This document shows positions 1 to 10,300 of a stretch of 37,081 bases of DNA, piece by piece. Under the pieces are notes generated by a model, which ran no database searches, was not told the DNA's origin, and saw only the letters and a list, made by a program, of their open reading frames with translations. The stretch spans positions 1 to 37,081 of the forward strand of contig NZ_JALXKS010000034.1 of NCBI RefSeq assembly GCF_025144725.1, given 5' to 3'. The translations under genes and the position numbers were made by a program. The number at the start of each line of letters is the position of its first letter. Positions within the stretch are counted from its first letter, which is position 1. Origin of the DNA: Brevibacterium sp. p3-SID960 (GTDB taxonomy: Bacteria > Actinomycetota > Actinomycetes > Actinomycetales > Brevibacteriaceae).

Positions 1-25
1 TGAAGCCCCAGGTGGCACCGGCACC

Positions 26-989
26 GTGGCTGCCGGCTGCGGCCTGCAGACGGGGCGGGGGGGGGGGGGGGGGGGGGGGTGCGGGGGGGCCGGGTTCCCG
101 GCTAACACGGTCGTCCCGGAGAGCACGGTGCAGGCCTGGGCGGAAGACACCGAGAGCACCACCCACCAAGGACACGAAGAAGGAGGAGAAGACATGGACA
201 GCACCGGGCACGAGGGCCACGACGCCGGGGCCGGGCCGCTCGGCCTGGGCATCGCGCAGGACGGCTACCAGCTCACCGCCGTCACCGCCCCGGACGCCCT
301 CAGCGCCGACGGTGAGCTGTCGCTGACGGTCACCGGCCCGGACGGCAAGCCGGTCACCGACTACGAGCTGGAGCACGAGAAAGAGCTGCACCTGATCGTC
401 GTCCGCGCCGACGGCACGCATTTCCGTCACATCCACCCCGAACGAGGCGCCGATGGCGCCTGGTCGATCCCGTGGCAGTGGGAGGCGGCCGGCACCTACC
501 GGGTGTTCGCCGACTTCGTACCCGCCGAGCACGGCGAGGGCATCACCCTGTCAACGGCCGTGCAGGTGCCCGGCGACTACGACCCCGCCGCGGCCGAACC
601 GGTCACCGAGACCACGGTCGAGGGGTTCGACGTCACGGTCGAGGGTGATCTGGTCGCCGGTTCCGCGTCGGAGCTGACCATGACCGTCACCCGTGAAGGG
701 GAACCGGTCACCGCGCTGGAGCCGTACCTGGGGGCGTTCGGCCACCTGGTCGCCCTGCGCGACGGCGACCTGGCCTACCTGCACGTCCACCCCCACGGGG
801 ATGCACCGAAGGCCGGTGAGACCTCCGGGCCTCAGATCGTGTTCGAGGCGACCGCTCCCACGCCCGGCCGGTACCTGCTCTACCTCGACTTCCAGGTCGA
901 CGGGCAGGTGCACACCGCGCCGCTGGTGATCGATACCACCGGTGGGGCCGAGGGCGAGCACGGCGGCGGGCATGAGGAAGGAGGAGACC

Positions 990-1006
<17 letters not shown>
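26..1006 (+). CDS. His-rich heavy-metal-associated exported protein (5' end uncertain)
   Basis: Not a named family that I can fix. The readable part begins near base 100 with a His/Gly/Asp-rich stretch ([16 protein letters not shown]). Two beta-rich segments follow: an [12 protein letters not shown]...HIHPE block, then a repeat-like [18 protein letters not shown] block. The C-terminus again ends in [15 protein letters not shown]. Repeated HxHP and His clusters suggest periplasmic or cell-surface copper binding, and the position just before copA supports that. The expected signal peptide is not readable because of the G run at 57-79. An in-frame ATG at 194 has a strong ribosome site (AAGGAGG, 181-187) and is the alternative start, giving a 270-aa protein without a signal peptide. 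The stop overlaps copA by 17 bases. Confidence 0.6.
52..89. repeat. G homopolymer tract
   Basis: There are 23 consecutive G from 57 to 79, with G-rich flanks at 52-55 and 83-89. It lies where the first gene should encode its signal peptide and gives a Gly run in the reading frame. Such a run at a contig edge is typical of no-signal G calls in two-colour sequencing, so the bases up to about 90 are unreliable. A genuine G-rich slippage tract is the alternative. Confidence 0.85.
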
Positions 1007-3320
<2,314 letters not shown>

Positions 3321-3361
3321 ACCATCAATTGTCATCACCCAACCACGAAAGGACCTATCCG

Positions 3362-3637
3362 ATGACTGCACACGAGAACCTCAACCTCACCGACACCTCC
3401 GCCACCTCGGGAGGGGGCTGCTGCGGCGGCCACGCACCGAGCGCTGAGGCGGTCGCCAAGACCCCGGAGGCGGAGATGGCCGAGTGCCCGGTCATGGCCG
3501 GCACCCCGGTCGTGAAGGCCGACGCCGAGGCCGCCGGTCTCTACCGCGACCACAACGGCCAGCGGTACTGGTTCTGCTGCGCCGCCTGCGGCCCGCTGTT
3601 CGACGCCGACCCCGACCGGTACGCCAACGCCGCCTGA
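3362..3637 (+). CDS. YHS-domain metal-binding protein
   Basis: 91 aa. The N-terminal third carries a GGGCCGGH cluster. The C-terminal half is a YHS domain: ECPVMAG, then YRDHNGQRYWFCCAACGPLFDADPDRYA. The two Cys pairs resemble YHS and TRASH-type metal sites found fused or next to copper ATPases. No signal peptide is seen, so it is probably cytoplasmic and may hand copper to, or buffer it near, the neighbouring pumps (inference). It starts 41 bases after copA with a clear AAAGGA site and is followed by a hairpin at 3658-3696. Confidence 0.85.
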   Translation: MTAHENLNLTDTSATSGGGCCGGHAPSAEAVAKTPEAEMAECPVMAGTPVVKADAEAAGLYRDHNGQRYWFCCAACGPLFDADPDRYANAA

Positions 3638-3657
3638 GAGACCACCAGAACAACCCG

Positions 3658-3696
3658 GGTTCCGTGCCTCCCGCACCCGGTGGAAGGCACGGAACC
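3658..3696 (+). terminator. Perfect 12-bp hairpin between YHS gene and lipoprotein gene
   Basis: The arms GGTTCCGTGCCT (3658-3669) and AGGCACGGAACC (3685-3696) pair perfectly around a 15-base loop. There is no T-run on the + strand, so it may be an attenuator or RNA-stabilising stem inside the copper operon rather than a full terminator. Confidence 0.5.
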
Positions 3697-3726
3697 ACCC
3701 GCATCCCATGAGCAAGGAGTTCTCCG

Positions 3727-4299
3727 TTGAACACGCGCATGACCACCCTCATCGCCGCAGGCATTCTCGGCAGCAGCCTCGCCCTGGCCGGCTGCTCCGC
3801 CGCAGACGAACCCGCGGAGCCCTCGGCGTCACAGAGCGAGGACGCACACGGCGGCCACGACGGTATGGATCATCCCGCCGACGGCGGCCCGGTGCCCGAG
3901 GGCATGACCGAAGCGGTCGACCCCGAATACCCCGTGGGCACCGAGGTCACTCTGACCGCCGACCACATGGAGGGCATGGACGGCGCCACCGCCACTATCG
4001 TCGGCGCCTACGACACCTACACCTACGCGATCGACTACACCCCGGTCGGCGGCGGTGAACCGGTGACCGACCACAAGTGGGTCGTCCAGGAAGAACTCCA
4101 GAACCCCGGCGATGAGCGCCTGGCCGATGGCACCGAGGTCACCGTCACCGCCGATCACATGGACGGCATGGACGGCGCGACGGCGACGATCGCGTCCTCG
4201 ACCGACGAAACCGTCTACGTCGTCGACTACGAAGCAGACGGCATGGAGATGACGAACCACAAATGGGTCGTGGAAAACGAGATACAGCCCGCCTCCTGA
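3727..4299 (+). CDS. Lipoprotein with two DUF1541 repeats (YdhK-like)
   Basis: 190 aa. It begins with TTG at 3727, seven bases after AAGGAG (3714-3719). Residues 1-23 form a lipoprotein signal ending in the lipobox LAGC, so Cys23 should be lipid-anchored outside the membrane. A His/Met/Asp-rich linker follows (HGGHDGMDHP). Then come two tandem DUF1541 repeats, each with GTEVT-TADHM-GMDGATATI and ending in HKWVV (repeat 1 about residues 72-123, repeat 2 about 133-186). The ADHM/GMDGA segments are candidate metal ligands. The family is common in copper islands of Gram-positive bacteria. Its role is inferred as extracytoplasmic metal binding; its biochemistry is not settled. Confidence 0.88.
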   Translation: MNTRMTTLIAAGILGSSLALAGCSAADEPAEPSASQSEDAHGGHDGMDHPADGGPVPEGMTEAVDPEYPVGTEVTLTADHMEGMDGATATIVGAYDTYTYAIDYTPVGGGEPVTDHKWVVQEELQNPGDERLADGTEVTVTADHMDGMDGATATIASSTDETVYVVDYEADGMEMTNHKWVVENEIQPAS

Positions 4300-4347
4300 C
4301 CCCGCAGGAGCATCCGGGCTGGAGCGAAGAAAAGGGACGGACAGAAC

Positions 4348-6537
4348 ATGAGCGAGAAGCACGCCCACCACGGCACCGAGGTCGATGAGCACACCGGCCA
4401 CCACAGCCACGCACAGCACCACGAGCACAACGCTCACCAGGGGCACGGCACCCATACCGAGCATGGCGGCCACGAGACTCATACTGGTCACGACCATGCC
4501 GGGCATACGGACCACGGCGGGCACGGAGGCCACTCTGGGCACGAGGGGCACGGTGATCACGTCGGCCAGTTCCGCCGGCTCTTCTGGATCATGCTGGTTC
4601 TCGCGGTCCCGGTCGTTGGGTTCAATGACATGTTCGCCCACCTCCTCGGCTACCACCTGCCCGACGCGGAGTGGGTTTGGTGGGTCTCGCCGATCCTCGG
4701 CACCGCCATCTACTTCTGGGGCGGCTGGCCCTTCCTCACCGGCGGACTGAGCGAGATCCGCTCCCGCAAGCCCGGCATGATGCTCCTGATTGCCCTGGCG
4801 ATCACGGTCGCGTTCGTCGCTTCCTGGGGTGCGAGCCTGCACATCCTGCACCATGAGCTGAACTTCTGGTGGGAACTGGCGCTGCTGGTGGTCATCATGC
4901 TGCTGGGTCACTGGATCGAGATGCGCTCGCTGGCTCAGACCACCTCCGCCCTGGATTCCCTCGCAGCTCTCCTGCCCGACGAGGCGGAGCGGGTCGATGG
5001 CGACGAGGTTGTGAAGGTGGCACCAGCGGACCTGCGGGTCGGCGATGTAGTCATCGTGCGACCCGGAGCGTCCGTACCGGCCGACGGCAAGATCGTCGAC
5101 GGCAGCGCCAGCATGGACGAGTCGATGGTCACCGGCGAGTCCAAGACGGTGCGCCGCGAGGCCGGCGAGAACGTCGTGGCCGGCACCGTGGCGACCGACT
5201 CCGGTCTGCGCGTCGAGGTCACCGCCACTGGTGATGACACTGCCCTGGCCGGAATCCAGAAGCTCGTCACCGACGCCCAGGCCTCCTCCTCCCGCGCCCA
5301 GCGCATCGCCGACACCGCGGCGGCCTGGCTGTTCTGGTTCGCCCTGGGAGCCGCAGTGATCACCGCGCTCGCATGGACGCTGCTGGGAATGCCCGACGCC
5401 GCGGTGGTGCGCACCATCACCGTACTGGTCATCGCCTGCCCACACGCCCTGGGCCTCGCGATCCCGCTGGTCGTCTCGATCGCGACCGAGCGCGCCGCCC
5501 GAGGCGGGGTACTCATCAAGGACCGGCTCGCACTCGAGTCCATGCGCACCGTCGACGCCGTGCTGTTCGATAAAACCGGCACCCTCACCAAGGGAGAACC
5601 CACCGTCACCGCGATCGATCCCATCGAAGGACGTGACGAAGACGACGTGCTCGCCCTGGCTGCGGCGGCCGAAGCCGATAGCGAACACCCGCTGGCCCGC
5701 GCCATCACCGGAGCCGCCAGATCCAAAAGAATCCAGGTGCCGAAAGCCTCGGACTTCTCCTCGTCCCCGGCCGTGGGAGTCAAGGCCACCGTCGATGGCG
5801 CCGTCATTGAGGTCGGGGGCCCCTACCTGCTCGACCAGCAGAACCGAGATGAGCTGCCGGTGGCCGACCAGTGGCGGGAGGAGGGCGCGATCATCCTCCA
5901 CGTCCTCGCCGACGGCGACGTGATCGGCGCGCTGCGGCTCGCCGATGAGATCCGTCCCGAGTCCCGCGACGCCGTCGACGCCCTACACTCCGCCGGTGCT
6001 CAGGTCGTAATGATCACCGGCGACGCGCAGGCCGTCGCCGACACCGTAGCCAGGGATCTCGGCATTGATCGGGTCTTCGCGGGCGTGCGCCCCGAGGACA
6101 AGGCCGCGAAAGTCAAGGAACTCCAAGACGAGGGCCGCAAGGTCGCGATGGTCGGCGACGGCGTGAACGATGCCCCCGCATTGGCCCAGGCCGACGTCGG
6201 CATCGCCATCGGCGCAGGCACCGACGTCGCCATCGGTTCCGCAGGCGTGATCCTCGCCTCCTCCGATCCGCGCTCAGTGCTGTCGGTGTTCGAACTCTCC
6301 CGCGCCAGCTACCGAAAGATGAAGCAAAACCTGTGGTGGGCCGCAGGGTACAACCTGATCTCCGTGCCACTCGCGGCGGGCATTCTCGCGCCGATCGGGT
6401 TTGTGCTGCCGATGAGCATCGGCGCGATCCTGATGTCGGCCTCGACCGTCGTCGTCGCGCTCAACGCGCAGTTGCTCCGGCGCCTGAACCTCGATCCCGC
6501 GGCCAGCGCGCGGCGGCTACTCAACCGCTCCGAGTGA
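4348..6537 (+). CDS. copB: CopB-type P1B-3 heavy-metal ATPase, CPH motif, His-rich N-terminus
   Basis: 729 aa. In place of an HMA domain, residues 5-72 are a His-rich arm (repeats such as GHGTHTEHGGH and GHGGHSGHEGH) expected to gather metal. The core shows membrane helices, a TGES loop, the ion-site motif CPH (364-366) with ALGLAIP, DKTGT with phosphorylated Asp408, SEHPLARAI, and GDGVNDAP (from 603). CPH marks the P1B-3 group, linked to Cu(II)/Cu(I) and Ag export. A ribosome site (AAAAGGGACGG) lies before ATG 4348. Having a CPC and a CPH pump in one cluster suggests both copper oxidation states are handled (inference). The exact metal cannot be proved from sequence. Confidence 0.93.
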   Translation: MSEKHAHHGTEVDEHTGHHSHAQHHEHNAHQGHGTHTEHGGHETHTGHDHAGHTDHGGHGGHSGHEGHGDHVGQFRRLFWIMLVLAVPVVGFNDMFAHLLGYHLPDAEWVWWVSPILGTAIYFWGGWPFLTGGLSEIRSRKPGMMLLIALAITVAFVASWGASLHILHHELNFWWELALLVVIMLLGHWIEMRSLAQTTSALDSLAALLPDEAERVDGDEVVKVAPADLRVGDVVIVRPGASVPADGKIVDGSASMDESMVTGESKTVRREAGENVVAGTVATDSGLRVEVTATGDDTALAGIQKLVTDAQASSSRAQRIADTAAAWLFWFALGAAVITALAWTLLGMPDAAVVRTITVLVIACPHALGLAIPLVVSIATERAARGGVLIKDRLALESMRTVDAVLFDKTGTLTKGEPTVTAIDPIEGRDEDDVLALAAAAEADSEHPLARAITGAARSKRIQVPKASDFSSSPAVGVKATVDGAVIEVGGPYLLDQQNRDELPVADQWREEGAIILHVLADGDVIGALRLADEIRPESRDAVDALHSAGAQVVMITGDAQAVADTVARDLGIDRVFAGVRPEDKAAKVKELQDEGRKVAMVGDGVNDAPALAQADVGIAIGAGTDVAIGSAGVILASSDPRSVLSVFELSRASYRKMKQNLWWAAGYNLISVPLAAGILAPIGFVLPMSIGAILMSASTVVVALNAQLLRRLNLDPAASARRLLNRSE

Positions 6538-6573
6538 TCCGGAACGTCCCTATCGTCCATGAGGAGACCGATG

Positions 6574-6906
6574 ATGAGCACCCTGTCCCTTCCTTCCGGT
6601 CACGCTTCCGAGAGCGCGGCCGACCGCGGCTACATCAGCGACAAGGCCCGCTACCTCGCTCGCCTCAGGCGCATCGAGGGGCAGACCCGCGGCATCCACC
6701 GCATGATCGATGAGGACGCCTACTGCATTGACATCCTCACCCAAGTAAGTGCGATCACCTCTGCACTGGAGAACGTCGCGATCGGTCTCCTCGATGACCA
6801 TCTCAGGCACTGCGTCACCGGCGCCATCCGGAACGGTGAGACCGCAGCCGATCACAAGATCGATGAGGCATCCCAAGCCATCGCCCGACTGATCAAGTCC
6901 ACCTGA
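6574..6906 (+). CDS. csoR: CsoR-family copper-sensing repressor
   Basis: 110 aa, all-alpha CsoR/RcnR fold. The family holds promoter DNA until Cu(I) binds. The Cu(I) ligands are visible as Cys51, His76 and Cys80; the 25- and 4-residue spacing equals that of the founding CsoR (Cys36, His61, Cys65). The DNA-contact surface begins with RYLARLRRIEGQTRGI. Three ATGs compete (6559, 6571, 6574). GAGGAGA at 6561-6567 best serves 6574. It is the last clear metal gene and lies 36 bases after copB, so the sensor is probably made from its own operon. No CsoR operator was recognised in the window. The main promoter is probably upstream of base 1. Confidence 0.92.
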   Translation: MSTLSLPSGHASESAADRGYISDKARYLARLRRIEGQTRGIHRMIDEDAYCIDILTQVSAITSALENVAIGLLDDHLRHCVTGAIRNGETAADHKIDEASQAIARLIKST

Positions 6907-6919
6907 AGGAAGGAAACCG

Positions 6920-7054
6920 ATGCGACTCCTTACCCGCATGACCTCGGCCATAGCCCGATCCTTCGAGGCCGAGCTCACCGTGCGCCGATGCTGCCAGGCT
7001 GTCCGTTGGGCACTCACCATCCGATCCGCCGGCAGTCAGCAAGAGTTGCCGTGA
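6920..7054 (+). CDS. Possible 44-aa peptide downstream of csoR
   Basis: ATG at 6920 follows AAGGAAGGAAACC, a good ribosome site, 13 bases after csoR stops. The product is 44 aa, basic, with a CC pair in the middle and an amphipathic first half (MRLLTRMTSAIARSF). I recognise no family. The strong site and operon position favour expression, but the codons could equally be a chance ORF in GC-rich DNA. Confidence 0.4.
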   Translation: MRLLTRMTSAIARSFEAELTVRRCCQAVRWALTIRSAGSQQELP

Positions 7055-7116
7055 GGCGCCTCTCGAACGATCCGCATTCAGCTGCGGTCGATCCCTGAGT
7101 CAGACAGCAGCAATGA

Positions 7117-8028
7117 GTGACCGCACGACTCTCCCCACCCTTGTCTGCCCGCACCCGCACCGTTCATCGCCCCATCGGGCCTGCCGCATATGACTGCGTG
7201 CAACTCGTCGTCGTGCGCGATGGCACGGCGATCGTGTTCTCCGAGTTCGGTGAGCAGCCGGTCAGCTTCGGCGACGCGATCCTCCTCGGACCCCACGTGC
7301 TGTGCGGGATCGAACCGGAGGGGCAGCTGACTGTCACGACGATCTACATCGACACCGATCTCGCGTTGGATCAGTTCTTCTGGCAATACTCCACGATCCT
7401 GCACGATCGACTGGACGCGCAGGGCTTCGCCGAGAAGGCCTATTCCGAACCGGCCCAAGTGCTGCATCTGGGCCGCGACCGGGCGGGCCTGATGCTGCCG
7501 TGGCTCGATGAGCTGGTCGCCCTCAGCACCGAAGACCAGTTCCATGAACGCTTCCCCCGGTTGCAGTCGCTCTGGTTCGCGATCGTGGACGTCATCGCCC
7601 CGTATGTCCGCATCTCGCCGGTTCGGCTGACCAGGTTGCAGCGTGCCCGCTCCCGCCCGGTCTCTTCTCATGAGCGAGCGCTTGGACCGTTACGCCGCGA
7701 GGCGATGCTCGTGCGCGATGCGCTCCATCGTGATGTCGCCTACCCGTGGACATTGACAGAGCTGGCCGAGCTGGTGCAGCTCTCCCCGAAGCAGCTCGCC
7801 CGCGTGTTCACTGCCGCGTTCGGTAAGACCCCGACCGCCTATCTGACGATGCTGCGCGTGCAGGAGATGGCGCGCCTCCTGCGGGAGACGAACGTCACCG
7901 TCGCGGCGGCTGGGCAGCGAGTCGGGTGGCGTAGCCGGTCGCGTGCGATCGAGGCGTTCACCGCACACACTGGCGTGACGCCGAGCCGGTACCGCGACAT
8001 GCGGCCGGTCGTCGCCGACATGCCCTGA
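7117..8028 (+). CDS. AraC-family transcriptional regulator
   Basis: 303 aa. The N-terminal half looks like a cupin-type sensing domain (VQLVVVRDGTAIVFSEFG, then GDAILLGPHVLCGIEPEG). The C-terminal 105 residues form the double helix-turn-helix of the AraC/XylS family: TLTELAELVQLSPKQLARVFTAAFGKTPTAYL, then a second helix pair ending in GVTPSRYRDMR. The ligand is unknown. The GTG at 7117 is weakly supported, with no good ribosome site, and an internal start is possible. It separates the metal genes from the transfer backbone and is transcribed with both, so its targets could be either. Its neighbour downstream begins 254 bases later. Confidence 0.8.
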   Translation: MTARLSPPLSARTRTVHRPIGPAAYDCVQLVVVRDGTAIVFSEFGEQPVSFGDAILLGPHVLCGIEPEGQLTVTTIYIDTDLALDQFFWQYSTILHDRLDAQGFAEKAYSEPAQVLHLGRDRAGLMLPWLDELVALSTEDQFHERFPRLQSLWFAIVDVIAPYVRISPVRLTRLQRARSRPVSSHERALGPLRREAMLVRDALHRDVAYPWTLTELAELVQLSPKQLARVFTAAFGKTPTAYLTMLRVQEMARLLRETNVTVAAAGQRVGWRSRSRAIEAFTAHTGVTPSRYRDMRPVVADMP

Positions 8029-8282
8029 GCACCCGATCTCCGCGTTTCGGGAAGCGGACAGATCGGCCGGGAAAATCCCGGTCAGGACGGCTTCTCCTTC
8101 TCCCCGGCGCGGCCCGTGGGTAAGCCGGTATGTCCTACGTCAGGTGCCTCCGCGTTCCTGACGGCCAACCTACCGACTTCGCTGTTCGCTGACCGTCTGA
8201 CTCGCCGGAAGCTCCTGGCTCACCTCGCTGGTGCAAGGCCAGCAGCCCCTCGTGCGGCTGGCCACTCGGGAGGAGGCCGACG
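8029..8282 (+). promoter_or_regulatory. 254-bp gene-free stretch with three inverted repeats before ardC
   Basis: No gene was found here. Three small perfect inverted repeats are present: CCGGGA/TCCCGG around AAA (8067-8081), CGTCAGG/CCTGACG around 12 bases (8138-8163), and GGCCAGC/GCTGGCC around 13 bases (8237-8263). The last lies just ahead of the GGAGGAGG ribosome site of ardC. They may form a terminator for the AraC gene and a structured leader or single-strand promoter for ardC. No convincing -35/-10 pair was seen. Confidence 0.4.
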
Positions 8283-9368
8283 ATGGCGACGAGGGAGGAA
8301 ACCCGCCAAGCGCGGGAGGCGAAGCTCGACGAGCTCCACGACAAGCTCACCGGCGCGGTCGAGCGGCTCGTCACCGGCGAGAACTGGGCCGACGCGCTCC
8401 GATTCGCGGCGCGGTTCCGGTCGCGGTCGTTCAACAACGTCCTGCTGATCTGGACGGCTCATATGGAGGCGTTCGAACAGGGCCGAGTGCCTGAACCTTT
8501 CCCCACCCTGGTCGCCGGATACAAGCAGTGGCAGCAACTCGGCCGACAGGTCGAGAAAGGCCAGGCTGGGTATCAGATTCTCGCACCAGTGACGGGCAGA
8601 TTCGCCTCCGCGAACCTCGCCGACGCAATGTCGTGGCGGCGGCTGAACCGAGGTGAGAAGCCGAAGCCGGGAGAAACAGTGCGCACCCGGATGGTCGGAG
8701 TGCGACCGGCCTACGTCTGGGATGTCTCCCAGACCAGCGGTGAACCGATCCCCGCACGACCCGAGCCTCAGCTGCTCAAAGGCGAAGCCCCGGCAGGGCT
8801 CCGTGACGGCCTGGCCGATCAGGTGCGAGCGGAGGGGTTCGAGCTGCTGTGGGTGCCGCACGAGGGCATGATCGGCGGCGCGAACGGGCGCACGAACTTC
8901 ACCGAGAACTGGGTCGCGGTGCGCACGAACATGGACGACGCCGCGCAGGTGAAGACCCTCGCCCACGAGCTCGCCCATGTCCTGATGCACGGCCCTGATC
9001 AGCAGGAGGCCCGGCAGCATCGCGGGATCGGGGAGGTCGAGGCCGATAGCGTCGCGCTGATGATCGGCGCCGCTCACGGGATGGACACCAGCGAGTACAC
9101 GATCCCGTACGTCGCGGGCTGGGCGGCGGCCGTGGATGGGAAGAACCCGGTCGAGGTGGTGCAGGCCGCCGGGGAGCGGATACGGAAGACCGCTCTCGAT
9201 GTGCTCGACCGGCTCGACACGGAGCAGGTGAGCAATGGCATCCCGCCCGGCCTCACCCGAGACGCACCCCAGCAGCAGGCGCAGCGCGAGCGCCCCCGCA
9301 CCGCGTCACGAACACGCGAGCCCGAGGAGCCTCAGCCTGAGCTCGCGACACCAGAGCGGGGGCTGTGA
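8283..9368 (+). CDS. ArdC-like antirestriction protein / zinc metallopeptidase
   Basis: 361 aa. Residues 1 to about 130 match the ArdC N-terminal single-strand-DNA-binding domain (SRSFNNVLLIW, VAGYKQWQQLGRQVEKGQ). The middle carries a zincin motif HELAH (228-232), with a likely third ligand in GEVEADSVALMIG. The C-terminal 60 residues are Pro/Gln/Glu-rich and disordered. ArdC proteins of conjugative plasmids protect incoming single-stranded DNA from host restriction. An equivalent role here is inferred. GGAGGAGG precedes ATG 8283 well. The stop overlaps the next gene (TGATG), which begins a tightly coupled operon. Confidence 0.85.
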   Translation: MATREETRQAREAKLDELHDKLTGAVERLVTGENWADALRFAARFRSRSFNNVLLIWTAHMEAFEQGRVPEPFPTLVAGYKQWQQLGRQVEKGQAGYQILAPVTGRFASANLADAMSWRRLNRGEKPKPGETVRTRMVGVRPAYVWDVSQTSGEPIPARPEPQLLKGEAPAGLRDGLADQVRAEGFELLWVPHEGMIGGANGRTNFTENWVAVRTNMDDAAQVKTLAHELAHVLMHGPDQQEARQHRGIGEVEADSVALMIGAAHGMDTSEYTIPYVAGWAAAVDGKNPVEVVQAAGERIRKTALDVLDRLDTEQVSNGIPPGLTRDAPQQQAQRERPRTASRTREPEEPQPELATPERGL

Positions 9369-10300
9369 TGGCTGCCCGTGACCTGTCGGCGATCTTCCTC
9401 AACGCCACCGAGCAGCCACTCCCGCACGCGGCCCGTGAGCTTGCGGTCGCTGGGGTGCCGGTGTTCCCGGTCGCGCCGCGCGACAAGGTGCCGCTGATCC
9501 GCCACGGCCGGGGCTTCCGGGATGCGACGACGAACCTGCGCCAGGTGGAGGCGTGGTGGCGTAGTTCGCCACACGCGAACATCGGGATACCCACCGGCCG
9601 AGTCTCGGGCCTGTCGGTGGTGGATGTGGACGTGCACGGCACGAACGGCTACGACGCCCTGAACCGCGCAGACCGCGCCGGGCTCGTGAGCGGGTGGGAG
9701 TTTCTGGTGCGCTCGCCCACGGGTGGCCTGCACCTCTACTACCCAGCCGCCGACGAGATGGAGCAGCGGTCGTGGCAGGCCGGGGATGCGGGGATCGACT
9801 TCCGCGGCGACGGCGGCTACATCGTCGCCCCACCCTCGCTGCGGGTGATCGACGGCGAGATGGTGCCCTACCGGATCACCGGGCTCGGCACCGAGCCTGC
9901 ACACCCGCTGGAGGCGGGACGGCTGCGGCGTTTTCTCGAACCGCCCAGACCGCCGCGCCGATTCCTGCCTCGGGTGCGCGGGCAGGGGCGGACCGATCCG
10001 CAGAAGCTCGCGAACTGGCTGGGCGGAGAGCGCACCGACCGGAACCGGAAGCTGTTCTGGGCGAGCTGCGTCCTCGCCGAGGAAGGCGTGCCCTATCGGG
10101 ATGCGCTGGACGCGATGCTCACGGTCGAGCAGCCCGACTTCGGGCAGCGGGAGATCACCCGCACCGTCACCTCCGGCTACAAACGCATCCACGGCGATCC
10201 GCCCTCAGTCCGTGGGAACAGAGCGCCCCTCGGCGGGCCTGCGCGCGCCACCGTCGGCGCATCTCAGGAGCAGCGGCTTGCGCCGGCGAGGGGGCTGTGA
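9368..10300 (+). CDS. Primase-polymerase (Prim-Pol domain protein)
   Basis: 310 aa. It shows the archaeo-eukaryotic type primase fold of bifunctional DNA primase/polymerases: ELAVAGVPVFPVAPRDKVPLI at the start, the metal-binding pair DVD (Asp86, Asp88), SPTGGLHLYYPA, and DFRGDGGYIVAPPS. No helicase domain is attached, unlike larger plasmid Prim-Pol proteins, so it should work with a host or separate helicase. It likely primes replication of the excised or transferred element. The start is placed at ATG 9368, overlapping the ardC stop; a GTG immediately upstream would add one residue. Confidence 0.85.
   Translation: MAARDLSAIFLNATEQPLPHAARELAVAGVPVFPVAPRDKVPLIRHGRGFRDATTNLRQVEAWWRSSPHANIGIPTGRVSGLSVVDVDVHGTNGYDALNRADRAGLVSGWEFLVRSPTGGLHLYYPAADEMEQRSWQAGDAGIDFRGDGGYIVAPPSLRVIDGEMVPYRITGLGTEPAHPLEAGRLRRFLEPPRPPRRFLPRVRGQGRTDPQKLANWLGGERTDRNRKLFWASCVLAEEGVPYRDALDAMLTVEQPDFGQREITRTVTSGYKRIHGDPPSVRGNRAPLGGPARATVGASQEQRLAPARGL

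Noticed and set aside
52..89. G-quadruplex regulatory element
   Set aside because: A G homopolymer at the edge of the sequence is better explained as an artefact; no separate G-runs with loops are reliably present.
3637..6574. CsoR operator within the copper cluster
   Set aside because: No G-tract/C-tract inverted repeat of the CsoR type was found in the gaps before the lipoprotein, copB or csoR genes.
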